DNA from: an uncultured Aquimarina sp.
GTDB lineage: Bacteria > Bacteroidota > Bacteroidia > Flavobacteriales > Flavobacteriaceae
Direction: 5' to 3'
Assembly: GCA_947497175.1 (NCBI GenBank)
Contig: CANMFM010000004.1
Coordinates: 744,001-808,000 of the forward strand
Length of the DNA: 64,000 nucleotides
The position numbers were made by a program, and so were the translations under genes. Each line of letters begins with the position of its first letter. Position 1 is the first letter of the stretch. This document shows positions 28,664 to 38,136 of this stretch, piece by piece. The notes under the pieces were generated by a model. The model worked only from the letters and a program-made list of their open reading frames with translations, was not told the origin of the DNA and did no database searches.

Positions 28664-29983
28664 TTATCTTTCAGATATTATTGTTTCTCTACCAATAGAA
28701 TAATAGGAGAGTCCTTCTTTTTTGATATCTTCTAAATCATAAAGGTTTCTTCCGTCGAAGATTACGTTTCCTTTCATTGCGTCTTTAAGTTTAGAAAAAT
28801 TTGGTGTTCTAAAAATACTCCATTCTGTACAAATAATTAAAGCGTCTACTCCTTCTAATGTCTCATACATAGAATCGGCAAAATCAATTTTTGTATCATA
28901 TTTTCTTTTTACATTATCCATCGCTTCAGGATCAAAAGCTCTTACTTTTGCTCCTTCTTTTAATAATTCGTTAATAATATATAATGACGGCGCTTCTCGT
29001 ATATCATCGGTTTCCGGTTTAAAAGCCAGACCCCATATTGCAAAGGATTTATTATTTAAACTAGTATTAAAATACTCTTTTATCTTAGGTATTAATGCTA
29101 CTTTTTGGCTTTTATTTACTTTAAGTACGGCATCTAAAATCTTAAAATCGTAATCGGATTCTTTACCTGAGTTATATAAGGCTTTTACATCTTTAGGAAA
29201 ACAAGATCCTCCATACCCTATGCCGGGGAATAAGAAACGCTTACCGATTCTAGAGTCAGTTCCCATACCTCTGCGCACCTGATCCACATCAGCTCCTACT
29301 TTTTCGCAATAGTTAGCAATCTCGTTCATAAAAGTAATCTTGGCTGCCAGAAAAGAATTAGCAGCATATTTTGTAAGCTCAGCAGATTTTTCATCCATAA
29401 TAATTATTGGATTACCCGATCTTACAAAAGGTTTGTATAGCTTTTTCATCAATTCTGTTGCTTTTTCCGAACTTGATCCCACAACTATTCTTTCAGGTTT
29501 CAGAAAATCATCGACAGCAAATCCTTCTCTTAAAAATTCGGGATTAGAGACAACATCAAACTCACATTTAGCATGTTTAGCGATCACTTCTCGTACTTTT
29601 TGTGCCGTGCCTACCGGAACCGTACTTTTATCTACAATAACTTTATAATCTTGTATAGAACGACCTATTTGATCAGCCACACCCAAAACATAGGACAGAT
29701 CAGCAGAACCGTCTTCATCTTCTGGTGTAGGCAATGCTAAAAAGATAATTTCACCATGGGTAAGACCTTCCTCCAGAGCGGTTGTAAACGTTAATCGTTT
29801 GGCTTTAATATTTCGCTCAAATAAGGTATCCAGGTGTGGTTCATAAATCGGAACCTCACCTTCTTGCATCCGCTTGACTTTATTTTTATCTATGTCAACA
29901 CATAGAACTTCATTTCCAGTCTCAGCTAAACAGGTTCCTGTTACTAATCCGACATATCCTGTTCCTATTACTGATATTTTCAT
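28664..29983 (-). CDS. ugd: UDP-glucose 6-dehydrogenase
   Basis: A 439-residue NAD-dependent dehydrogenase making UDP-glucuronate. It shows [10 protein letters not shown] at the N-terminus, [18 protein letters not shown] and the catalytic-cysteine motif [12 protein letters not shown], all typical of UDP-glucose (not UDP-HexNAc) dehydrogenases. Adjacent to UXS, forming a two-step UDP-xylose module. It lies 14 bases after the GT26 gene. Confidence 0.95.
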   Translation of the reverse strand: MKISVIGTGYVGLVTGTCLAETGNEVLCVDIDKNKVKRMQEGEVPIYEPHLDTLFERNIKAKRLTFTTALEEGLTHGEIIFLALPTPEDEDGSADLSYVLGVADQIGRSIQDYKVIVDKSTVPVGTAQKVREVIAKHAKCEFDVVSNPEFLREGFAVDDFLKPERIVVGSSSEKATELMKKLYKPFVRSGNPIIIMDEKSAELTKYAANSFLAAKITFMNEIANYCEKVGADVDQVRRGMGTDSRIGKRFLFPGIGYGGSCFPKDVKALYNSGKESDYDFKILDAVLKVNKSQKVALIPKIKEYFNTSLNNKSFAIWGLAFKPETDDIREAPSLYIINELLKEGAKVRAFDPEAMDNVKRKYDTKIDFADSMYETLEGVDALIICTEWSIFRTPNFSKLKDAMKGNVIFDGRNLYDLEDIKKEGLSYYSIGRETIISER

Positions 29984-29997
29984 TTAACTCCTAAATA

Positions 29998-30732
29998 TTA
30001 ATCGTTTGCATTATAATCTTTTTTTCTTTGCTTGCTAAAGTACCTAATCATATCAAATAAAAATAAAAATATGGATTTGGGATATTGAAAAAAATATCTC
30101 TTAATTAATTTAGGTTCATCAATCATCCTATATAACCATCTCAAATTATATTTGTTGTAAAATTTTGGATAGTACTTAATTCCTTTTGCTGTTTGGTGAA
30201 TAAATCCCCCACATGTGTATCCACTACCTTTCCATCCAGATGTTTTCAATTGAATTAAGAATTCTTCCTGATAAGGTGTTCCCATTCCTGCAATGACAAA
30301 ATCAGGATTTAACTCTCTAACCGTATTTACAACTAAATTCCGTTCAGAACCATCTAAAAAATATCCATTTCTGTATCCAATTATATTTAACTCGCTGTAC
30401 GATTTTTTAATTTCCTCGATGAAGCTGTTTATTGAATCATGTGTTGATCCTATAAAATAGATTTTAAGCTTATTTTTTATACAAAAATCAAAAACTTGGG
30501 GAGCCAAAGAAGTCATATCAAAACTTTTCCTCTTGGTACTGATACCAAACACATTAAAAAGTTTGACCAACAGTATACCGTCAACAAAAATTCTGTCAAA
30601 TTTAGATATTACACTGGACTTTCTTAAGAGCATGTAAGAATAGGGATTTATAAATGTGTAAATACCAGAGAATTCTAAATCAAATTCCTGCCCTTTCTTT
30701 TGAACAAGCTCTATGATCCTTTTCATTAACAT
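29998..30732 (-). CDS. WecB/TagA/CpsF family (GT26) glycosyltransferase
   Basis: A 244-residue protein. Motifs include TFINPYSYMLLRKS near the N-terminus, KIYFIGSTHDS, PDFVIAGMGTPYQEEF and the GGFIHQTAKG / RWLYRMIDEP C-terminal segment, all GT26 features. The family adds HexNAc or HexNAcA residues to lipid-linked acceptors in the cytoplasm. ATGs at 30732 and 30726 are both possible starts; either one overlaps the upstream membrane-protein gene by about 50 bases. Donor unknown; the diacetamido-uronic acid made by this locus is a candidate. Confidence 0.87.
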   Translation of the reverse strand: MLMKRIIELVQKKGQEFDLEFSGIYTFINPYSYMLLRKSSVISKFDRIFVDGILLVKLFNVFGISTKRKSFDMTSLAPQVFDFCIKNKLKIYFIGSTHDSINSFIEEIKKSYSELNIIGYRNGYFLDGSERNLVVNTVRELNPDFVIAGMGTPYQEEFLIQLKTSGWKGSGYTCGGFIHQTAKGIKYYPKFYNKYNLRWLYRMIDEPKLIKRYFFQYPKSIFLFLFDMIRYFSKQRKKDYNAND

Positions 30733-31897
30733 TATTAAAAATTAAATATGCCCAAATAAATGAAGCGAAGATAAAACCTTTATGTATGACTAACAAAGAT
30801 TCGATATACATTGTCAATCCCAAATTTATAAGGAATAAAACGAGTAATATCTTCTTTTCATTAAATGCATGAATGAGTGATAAAATTATGATTGATAAAA
30901 AAGACATGAAATAAAAAATACCACCCCCCAACAGCGTTTCAAAATACTGATTGTGGGCGTGGTATTTATTAATATACTCCCAAGAATTTGAATCTCTATA
31001 AGACTGAAGAATATGAAGTTCGTTTCCAACTCCATATCCTAAAAGAGGGCTATCCTTCACGATTTCCAGGGAAGTGCTATAATTTCTAACTCTAGAGGCC
31101 TCGCCTTCAATACTGGCTAAAACTTCTCCTCCTTTAGAAGTAAGGAGAAATGTAAAACTTAATACTGAAAACAAGAAAACACAAATAGTCAATGGCTTAT
31201 AAAGAGTTTTAAAATAAAAGAATAACAAACAGATAATATTAATCAAAACAAAAATTATCGCGCTTGATAGTGAGAAATAGTTTACATGAAAAGTTAATAG
31301 TAGTAAACTTGCAATAAAAAAGTACTCTTTTTTGATTTCTTTTTTCAGGAATAATATTAAAATACTGCTGTAACAAAAGTTTAATAATGTACCATATATT
31401 ATAGGGTTAGAAGAAATATATCTTTCAAGAGGTATCGGTGATAATCTGGTTAAAAAAAAAGAGGTGCTTGTAGTAAAATACTGATAAATTCCATAAAAAA
31501 ATCTAACTAATCCAGAAATGGATAGCGCAATAAATAATGAATACGTTGCCGCTTTTATGGTAAATAATTTTTGTGGTTTTACGTAAAAAAACAAACTAAA
31601 CAAAGCGAAAAGTACTGGAAAAGAAAACCTATTCCCTTTAAAAAGTTCTGTCGGCCCACTGATAATCAAAGAAAGCACCCCTATGGTGAGAAATGCCAAA
31701 CTACTAATGAAAATATACGAACTAGAGGTTTTGGAAAAAAGCAATGAAAATTTTTGTTGTCGTTTTTTTAAAAAAACCACTACAAACGCCAGGGCTAATA
31801 ATATTAACACCTTACTATTGAGATCTTCTTTTAAAGGAATTGTAACTGTAAATATTATTAGCAATATTTTTCCCCAATCATATGTATTTATTTTCAT
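30680..31897 (-). CDS. O-antigen ligase/polymerase family membrane protein (Wzy_C), second copy
   Basis: A 405-residue protein with about 11 hydrophobic segments and the Wzy_C loop with SPLLGYGVGNELHIL and YHAHNQYFETLLGGGI. The order and spacing of these motifs match the protein at 24904-26235, so the two are paralogues. One could polymerise and one ligate the glycan. The end overlaps the GT26 gene by about 50 bases, unusually long for this locus. Confidence 0.8.
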   Translation of the reverse strand: MKINTYDWGKILLIIFTVTIPLKEDLNSKVLILLALAFVVVFLKKRQQKFSLLFSKTSSSYIFISSLAFLTIGVLSLIISGPTELFKGNRFSFPVLFALFSLFFYVKPQKLFTIKAATYSLFIALSISGLVRFFYGIYQYFTTSTSFFLTRLSPIPLERYISSNPIIYGTLLNFCYSSILILFLKKEIKKEYFFIASLLLLTFHVNYFSLSSAIIFVLINIICLLFFYFKTLYKPLTICVFLFSVLSFTFLLTSKGGEVLASIEGEASRVRNYSTSLEIVKDSPLLGYGVGNELHILQSYRDSNSWEYINKYHAHNQYFETLLGGGIFYFMSFLSIIILSLIHAFNEKKILLVLFLINLGLTMYIESLLVIHKGFIFASFIWAYLIFNNVNEKDHRACSKERAGI

Positions 31898-31942
31898 AGG
31901 ATATACTATTTACAATTTTATAGATTCATAATTATGCTTTAC

Positions 31943-33064
31943 CTAATTTTTTAGAATATACTCTTCACGTTCTTTCTTAACGAATAAGAAAAAAACAAAC
32001 CCTAGAATAAAATAAATACTATTAAATGAAGAGACTGATATTCCATTAATTATTACAATTCCTAATATTGCTATAGCATTTCTGTATGAATATCCTGAGG
32101 CTCTAACCAACTTATAAATAAAAGTTATAATATAAGCAAGCCCTAAAAAACCATGATCATAGATAACTCTCAATAAATATGAATGTAAAATAACAGAATA
32201 ACAACTCCCGTCATTATTATAACTAAACAAGCTTTTATAATATGCCAGTTTCATGCACGATTCTTCTTTTAATTCAGAAATTCTTTCTGATCCTATCAAA
32301 AAATCTAAAACTGACCAATCTTTAATCTCATTATAAAAAACCATAAAAAATCTAAATCGATCTATGGATTCTATATCAAAAGTACCTCCTGCTCTTTGTT
32401 TAAATATATAGATTGCTAAAATGATTAACGTCAAGAAAACCGGGACAATGACAAAAATTCGTTTCACAAGTATCTTATGATTTACCACAGCTAAAACAAA
32501 AAATAGAATCAATATTCCTGATCTAGATCCCGATAGTAAAAAAATTAAGCCCAAAACAACTTGATACAAAAAATCTACTTTACCTTTTATAACATAGTAT
32601 AAATAAAACAAAAGCGACAAGAACATTAATTCATAGTTGTTCTCATAAAAAAAGATAGGTCGCGGATTATTAAATATTAATATACTTGTAAGGTATTTAA
32701 ATAAAAAACAGAAAAGGATTACTTTAAAGAAGCTAAGATATTTTTGCGCAGATAAAAACTTCTTACCTACAAGAAAAGAAATTAAGAAGAGATAGAAAAA
32801 GATTTTATAAACCAGTAGAAAGTCAAGAATATTGTCTTTTTTGAAATAAACAGAATATAATATGCTAAGTAAAACGTAAAATACATTTAATACTAAAAAC
32901 CAAAAAATTCTCTTATGAATAGTAATTTTACCTAGATTCAATACAACCAGAAGAACAAGAAAAAGCTCGAAAAACAGATTGAAAAAAGAACTGTAGGAAA
33001 AAGTAACAAATCCTAATATTAGGATTATATACAAAGAATTAAAAAGAGCTTTTCTTAATGACAT
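31943..33064 (-). CDS. Polytopic membrane protein, probable O-unit polymerase (Wzy-like)
   Basis: A 373-residue, strongly hydrophobic protein with 10-12 membrane segments and short loops, one larger polar loop near 225-275 carrying GSERISELKEESC. No HNQ Wzy_C motif is present, so it differs from the two ligase-like proteins. Size, topology and position between GT4 and ligase-like genes fit a Wzy polymerase, but Wzy proteins are too divergent to name with certainty. The gene is visibly richer in A+T than most of the window. Confidence 0.6.
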   Translation of the reverse strand: MSLRKALFNSLYIILILGFVTFSYSSFFNLFFELFLVLLVVLNLGKITIHKRIFWFLVLNVFYVLLSILYSVYFKKDNILDFLLVYKIFFYLFLISFLVGKKFLSAQKYLSFFKVILFCFLFKYLTSILIFNNPRPIFFYENNYELMFLSLLFYLYYVIKGKVDFLYQVVLGLIFLLSGSRSGILILFFVLAVVNHKILVKRIFVIVPVFLTLIILAIYIFKQRAGGTFDIESIDRFRFFMVFYNEIKDWSVLDFLIGSERISELKEESCMKLAYYKSLFSYNNDGSCYSVILHSYLLRVIYDHGFLGLAYIITFIYKLVRASGYSYRNAIAILGIVIINGISVSSFNSIYFILGFVFFLFVKKEREEYILKN

Positions 33065-33072
33065 TTAACAAT

Positions 33073-34212
33073 TTAATTTTCTTCACTAAGTATTTTTTCA
33101 AAGAAAGCTAGTCTTTTTTTCTCGAAAAGTAAAGAATCTATATAAGGTCTTACCATTTCTGTCTTGATTCTTTTATTTAAGTAATGGTTGCAAAAGTCTA
33201 TGATCTTATGATAATTATTCAATAAGGAATCTTCTCGATTAGGTAATTGTATAACCCATTTCGGCAATTCTCTTTTAAATGCTGTGTCTTCGTAACAAAT
33301 TATAATTGGTAGTCCGTTAACCAAGTATTCTCTAACTTTTAAAGGACAAGCTTCGTTCATCTTTTTTCGATACAAGGCGACTGTACCAATACCTATGTCG
33401 CACATATCAAATATTTTCTGATAATCTTCTTTCATCATAAATCCATGATATGTGATATTCGAAGTAACGGGATTTGTGTTTTCAAAACCTATAATATGAA
33501 AGTTTAATTTACCCATAGTTTTTTCTGCTAATTTTTCAATTGCATCAAGACCATGCCAATTAGCTCCTGGTGTGCCAATAAAGAGCAAATTAGGTATTTT
33601 ATTAACTTCTTTTCGTTTTAGAATTTTTTGTTCTTTCTCTAAATCAATTGCGTTAGGTATCACCATGGTATCTACATGCGGATTAATGCTGCCTTTGAAC
33701 TCGTCTTCCAGCTCATAGGTAACGCAAGAAACACCTTTAAAAGATTTGAAAAACGACTTGTAAAAAAACAAGTAATAGACATAAGCTATTTTATATTTGA
33801 AAAATGTTTTAGCTAGTAACTTATACTCTTTTAGTTCTGACGTATTATATTCATAAACTCCTATATATTGTTTAACTATTCGCCCAATGTAAGGTTGATA
33901 AAAAGTATTTCTTACATAGACAATTTCTGGATTAAAACTGTTTAAATCTTTTTCAATCTTTTTATGAAACTTACTTAACTTGAAAATATCTAGAAGATAG
34001 TTCTTCGCTTTTTTTAGTTTACCTCCTTCAACATACGTATTAATCTTAACTTTAGAAGCATATAAAGAACTTTGTCTATATGCATCTGGGGTGATACAAA
34101 ATACTTGTACTTCGTGACCATAATAATTCCAACTATTAATTTGGGAGACAATTTTTTGTATCACCCCATCATATACACCCAGATTAATTACCAATAGATA
34201 AGCGATTCTCAT
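33073..34212 (-). CDS. GT4-family glycosyltransferase
   Basis: A 379-residue GT-B fold enzyme. The C-terminal half has NLLFIGTPGANWHG and the donor-binding EACPLKVREYLVNGLPII region of GT4 proteins, including the glutamate that holds the nucleotide-sugar phosphate. Start is ATG 34212 (MRIAYLL); the TTG at 34218 is rejected because it overlaps the deacetylase stop. It would add one sugar of the repeat unit. Donor and linkage unknown. Confidence 0.85.
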   Translation of the reverse strand: MRIAYLLVINLGVYDGVIQKIVSQINSWNYYGHEVQVFCITPDAYRQSSLYASKVKINTYVEGGKLKKAKNYLLDIFKLSKFHKKIEKDLNSFNPEIVYVRNTFYQPYIGRIVKQYIGVYEYNTSELKEYKLLAKTFFKYKIAYVYYLFFYKSFFKSFKGVSCVTYELEDEFKGSINPHVDTMVIPNAIDLEKEQKILKRKEVNKIPNLLFIGTPGANWHGLDAIEKLAEKTMGKLNFHIIGFENTNPVTSNITYHGFMMKEDYQKIFDMCDIGIGTVALYRKKMNEACPLKVREYLVNGLPIIICYEDTAFKRELPKWVIQLPNREDSLLNNYHKIIDFCNHYLNKRIKTEMVRPYIDSLLFEKKRLAFFEKILSEEN

Positions 34213-34214
34213 GG

Positions 34215-35615
34215 TCAATAATTAGTTTTTATAGATTCTTTAAATAATTCTTTATACTTTTTGTCAGAAAAAGTAGAATTATGCCAAAGTAGGGTGAAAT
34301 TTCCATTTACTTCATTGATTTTCTCTTTTATTTTATTGATTCTATATAAGCTTTCGGAAAAATTCAGATTCATGTAATTCTTATTAAGTAAAGAAACTTC
34401 CATCACGATCAATGGCCGTATTTTTAATTTTAGGGGTTTTCTTTCCAACAGATTGTAAAAATTATATTCTTTAGACGTCCCACATCTAAAGCCAATATGT
34501 TCTGCATACCCAAGCGTGGTGTCATATTCCATTCCTGAATATTCCCAGTTGTTTTCAGTAGTTCCAGTTTCCCACCTCAAAAAGTGTTGTCTGCCTCCTT
34601 TTATATCCTCAGGATTCCCGCCGGCTTCTTTGTATGTTTTTTTCAAAAGCTTTACTTCTTTTTCTGTTTCCTTTTCATCATTATAAGAATAATAACTCGC
34701 ATGATACCCTACCTCATGTTTCCTTTCTATTATTCTTTTCATCAAATCAATTGCTTCACTACTTTGTATGTCATAATCACCATCAATAGGTTTTTTGTTA
34801 TTTCTGGGGATAAAGTAAAATGCCATTTTAAGGTTATGATCATCACATACGTTCATCATAAAATCAAAAGTGTTAAAGGGGTCAAGCTCTTTTTTTCCGG
34901 TTAAAGAAATCTCAAAAAATAAATTTATTGATTTAAAAAAACTCTTCAATGACTTTCTAATTAATAGATCTCCTCCAAGTCTTTTGAAAATACCAGGAAA
35001 ACGAACCCCTTTATCAGTTATAAAATCAACATCACAACTTACAAATGTTTTCTGATTAAAGGGTTTTCTAATTATATGTGGACAAAAAAAATAAATAGCC
35101 CTCCATAATATCTCAACATATTCATCTACAATGGGTCTTTCAAGAAAACCCTCTTGAAATGCCAAAGAAGCCTTAGCCGGAAAACGCCCATGAATATCTT
35201 TGGCTTTTACAACCATTTCCTCATATCGGGTAAGCATAAAAAAACAGGATCCAAAAATATCAATTCCTAAAAAAATTTTATCTTTTGAAGCATATGTTTT
35301 ATCAGAACCAAAGATAATTGGGATACTTTCTTTGCTGCTTGGTTTATCCTCAAAAAAATCTAACTTAACATTTACCAGTTTTTTTAAAGGTATTTTTGGC
35401 AATGATTTTTTTGATAACCATTCCAAATCATTGAAACTCTCAAAGAACTCACTATTAATTTCAATTACCTTATTATTCTCTAAATTTAACCGTATTGAAT
35501 CAATCTCTTCGTTAACTTGATGCTCGAAAGCAATACCCAAAAACGTATTGAAAAGCTGATCAAAAATGTACTTCTTTTCTTCTATACAAATTGAATTTGT
35601 CTGGATTATTATCAT
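34215..35615 (-). CDS. Polysaccharide deacetylase family protein
   Basis: A 466-residue protein. The first about 190 residues are an N-terminal region seen in Bacteroidota deacetylase relatives (DUF7033-like), followed by a NodB-like barrel. The first metal motif is present as SCDVDF, but the second histidine of the usual H-x3-H motif is tyrosine in GYHASYYSYND; a GGRQHFLRWE segment further on may supply another ligand. It would remove an acetyl group from a glycan, if active. Its ATG shares one base with the stop of the FemAB-like gene. Confidence 0.78.
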   Translation of the reverse strand: MIIIQTNSICIEEKKYIFDQLFNTFLGIAFEHQVNEEIDSIRLNLENNKVIEINSEFFESFNDLEWLSKKSLPKIPLKKLVNVKLDFFEDKPSSKESIPIIFGSDKTYASKDKIFLGIDIFGSCFFMLTRYEEMVVKAKDIHGRFPAKASLAFQEGFLERPIVDEYVEILWRAIYFFCPHIIRKPFNQKTFVSCDVDFITDKGVRFPGIFKRLGGDLLIRKSLKSFFKSINLFFEISLTGKKELDPFNTFDFMMNVCDDHNLKMAFYFIPRNNKKPIDGDYDIQSSEAIDLMKRIIERKHEVGYHASYYSYNDEKETEKEVKLLKKTYKEAGGNPEDIKGGRQHFLRWETGTTENNWEYSGMEYDTTLGYAEHIGFRCGTSKEYNFYNLLERKPLKLKIRPLIVMEVSLLNKNYMNLNFSESLYRINKIKEKINEVNGNFTLLWHNSTFSDKKYKELFKESIKTNY

Positions 35616-36574
35616 TATTTTTCAATCAAATCTTTTAGAAAATAAGCCAATTTCAATCTTTTTGAAAATACTTTAGACACTTGAAAATACGGTGTTTGAT
35701 TAGATCCAAATTTTCTAAAAGATCTTTCTACCCCTTCAATCATACTTCCTTCAAAATCAAAAACATCTACGTATTTAGAACTATATTTAATCGCTTCCAA
35801 AACAAGTAACGTTGCCGAACCACTGTTACGATAAGTTGGATCAATAGTACTGATTAAATCGTAAGCCGAATAATTATCCCAAATAATAAAAAGTGCTCCA
35901 TGAATATTACCTTGATCATCTCTTGCACAAATAATTTTCCCATTTCCTCTATCAACAACAGAATTACATATTCTTCTAAATAATTCAAAGCTATATTCGA
36001 TTGTTTGATTCTGTAAGGACAAAGTATACTTATGGTTTTCATAAAATTCTTTGGGGCCTAAATTATAATCGATACTTACGATTTTTTTTGCCTTATTTAT
36101 ATTTTTTTTCTTTGATCTATCAAAACCACTATATATTAAGTCTAGGTCTTTAATATTTTTTATCGCATAAGTATATCTCGTTGTTTGAACAAAACCTTTC
36201 CAATAAAATGGCAACCAATTATTGATTGTGTAATCAAAGCTTTGCTTAAATTCATGTGCTTTGGGAATACCTTCTATTAGCTTTGTGAATATCTCTTTTT
36301 CATAACTTAATTTATCATTTTCAGATTTGAACTCTCTAGGTTTTAACCAAGGGCCTAACTTTTGAGTAAGTCTTGGCATTTTAAGCCTAACCAAGCCATA
36401 TTCCTTACTTGCGTAATAGGGCATAGAAGCAATTATCTCATTTTTGTTGTTATTAATTAATATAACATTCCAGTTTTCAGTACCACACACCGCATCTAAC
36501 CAAAAATAACGTGAAAAAATTGGTATAGATTTCTCTTTATTACATAATTCAATATATCTCTCCTTGTTAGTCAT
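35615..36574 (-). CDS. FemAB/GNAT-fold acyltransferase
   Basis: A 319-residue protein with a double-GNAT layout: the second half carries RSKKKNINKAKK, then GALFIIWDNYSAYDLIST and RNSGSATLLVLEAIKYS as the acyl-donor-binding core, as in FemAB-related proteins of exopolysaccharide loci. It could attach an aminoacyl or acyl group to a sugar amine. It overlaps the formyltransferase by 8 bases and the deacetylase by 1, so the three are probably made together. Confidence 0.78.
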   Translation of the reverse strand: MTNKERYIELCNKEKSIPIFSRYFWLDAVCGTENWNVILINNNKNEIIASMPYYASKEYGLVRLKMPRLTQKLGPWLKPREFKSENDKLSYEKEIFTKLIEGIPKAHEFKQSFDYTINNWLPFYWKGFVQTTRYTYAIKNIKDLDLIYSGFDRSKKKNINKAKKIVSIDYNLGPKEFYENHKYTLSLQNQTIEYSFELFRRICNSVVDRGNGKIICARDDQGNIHGALFIIWDNYSAYDLISTIDPTYRNSGSATLLVLEAIKYSSKYVDVFDFEGSMIEGVERSFRKFGSNQTPYFQVSKVFSKRLKLAYFLKDLIEK

Positions 36575-37517
36575 TTTTAAAAATAAATCTTATAAGATTA
36601 GTAATAGAAAAAGTTGGTTTTAAGAATATTTTACCTTCTTTTGTCGTCAAATAGTATATTTTTCCAGACCTGATTACTTGACCTGGCTTATTATCAATTT
36701 TAGATTTTTTAAAATGTAAAACTTGCCATCGTTGCCCTTTAAATACTCCTTTTGGTTGTTCTATAGGATTGTACCACAATTGAGTGCCTCTTAATAAGTG
36801 CCATATTCGTTCTATGCTCCAAGTATTCCAATCAATGATATTCTTATTGGTTTCTATTTGATAGGCTTTGGGGTATATTTTGGATTTATCTTGTCTTTTG
36901 CGAGGTAACTCTCCTTTTTGAATCAATTCATTCAATGCTTTAATTATCAACCCAACACCAACATTTCCAATAGCTATATCTTGCATATCGGGTGATTCCA
37001 TACCTAATCTCATTTGATATCTTTCTTGATAAATAATATCTCCTGTATCTTCTCCCTTATCTATGTAGTGCAAAGTTACCCCTGGATTCAGGTCAGTATT
37101 TGCATAAATCCAAAACCACGGGTTTCTTCCTGGGTATTCAGGCAGATAAGAAGGATGAAGATTTATAGTTCCATATTTAGGAATCTCAAAAATTATTGGC
37201 TTCAAAAGCTTTGACATTCCATATACAACAATAACGTCTACATTTAAACTGGTAAGCCATTTTTTTAGTGATGTCTCTTCGTTTTTTCTAAAAAAAAAGT
37301 AAGGTATATTGTTGTATTTGCTAAATTGTTTTAGCGATTTTACTCCTTGTAATGAGAAATAAATGTTCTTCAGAAATTGAGTTAATTTGTATTTCAATGA
37401 TGTGTTGTGATGTCTGGGCGCATCTTCAACAATACCAACCAAATTACATGATGAAGTATGAATCGGGTTTACTACTCTAGATAAACCTTGTGTAATTAAA
37501 ACGACATTTATACTCAT
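36567..37517 (-). CDS. Sugar or aminoacyl formyltransferase family protein
   Basis: A 316-residue protein with the formyl-transfer catalytic site: NLHPSYLPEYPGRNP (Asn, His) and the aspartate in HYIDKGEDTGDI. This is the core of methionyl-tRNA formyltransferase, ArnA and the sugar N-formyltransferases. The place inside a glycan locus and the C-terminal length different from Fmt make a sugar N-formyltransferase likely, with an amino sugar and formyl-tetrahydrofolate as substrates. The acceptor is not identifiable; no separate amino-sugar pathway besides the WbpE branch is visible. Confidence 0.8.
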   Translation of the reverse strand: MSINVVLITQGLSRVVNPIHTSSCNLVGIVEDAPRHHNTSLKYKLTQFLKNIYFSLQGVKSLKQFSKYNNIPYFFFRKNEETSLKKWLTSLNVDVIVVYGMSKLLKPIIFEIPKYGTINLHPSYLPEYPGRNPWFWIYANTDLNPGVTLHYIDKGEDTGDIIYQERYQMRLGMESPDMQDIAIGNVGVGLIIKALNELIQKGELPRKRQDKSKIYPKAYQIETNKNIIDWNTWSIERIWHLLRGTQLWYNPIEQPKGVFKGQRWQVLHFKKSKIDNKPGQVIRSGKIYYLTTKEGKIFLKPTFSITNLIRFIFKND

Positions 37518-37518
37518 A

Positions 37519-38136
37519 TTAATTTATTTCATTAAATTTACGCAGATTAAATTTTTTCCTAGGAATATAACCATAATATTCATGTTTGTTTTTATAATTT
37601 ACACACAATGATGGATCTAGTCTCTTGATAATCTTAGCTGGAGTTCCACCTAGAACACAATAGCCCTCTTCAAAACTTTTATTTACCACTGCTCCTGCTG
37701 CAACAATTGTGTGATCGCCCAAAGTTACCCCAGGAAGTACAACTGCATTCATGCCGATCCAACAATAATCTCCAATTTTAACTTTAGAAACATCATGACT
37801 TCTGTAGTCAAAAAGGTTGTGGTTTCCACTAATAATTCCTGATCCCGGTGCAACAATCGTATAATCGCCTAGTTCTATGCCTCCCATTCCTTGTATGTAA
37901 CAGCTATTAGACAGTCCTGGCGCGGTCCCTATTCCAATTTTAATTCTTTCTGGATAAGTAATCCTGCTAGAATGGTGTGTGGGCCAATATGCACCTTTAT
38001 TAAACCCAAGAATTTTTTGAAAAAAAAAGGTTCTTAATTGTATTGGGGCGGCTGTTCCTCTAGTCTCAATAATTCGTTTTAATAAAGGAACGCTACCGAG
38101 TAGCGAAATAACTTTTTCTTTAAAATATTTTCTCAT
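37519..38136 (-). CDS. Hexapeptide-repeat acyltransferase (O-acetyltransferase-like)
   Basis: A 205-residue left-handed beta-helix protein with hexad turns (VKIGDYCWIGMNAVVLPGV) and the catalytic-histidine segment SGNHNLFDYRSHD, then GGTPAKIIKRLDP at the end. It fits the maltose/CapG/WbbJ acetyltransferases that O-acetylate sugars using acetyl-CoA. It overlaps the Wzx flippase gene by 17 bases. Acceptor unknown. Confidence 0.85.
   Translation of the reverse strand: MRKYFKEKVISLLGSVPLLKRIIETRGTAAPIQLRTFFFQKILGFNKGAYWPTHHSSRITYPERIKIGIGTAPGLSNSCYIQGMGGIELGDYTIVAPGSGIISGNHNLFDYRSHDVSKVKIGDYCWIGMNAVVLPGVTLGDHTIVAAGAVVNKSFEEGYCVLGGTPAKIIKRLDPSLCVNYKNKHEYYGYIPRKKFNLRKFNEIN

Noticed and set aside
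34584..35520. Plus-strand open frames of 60-106 codons across the deacetylase gene and similar ones elsewhere
   Set aside because: They lie opposite strongly supported genes, have odd composition and no recognisable domains, so they are shadows.
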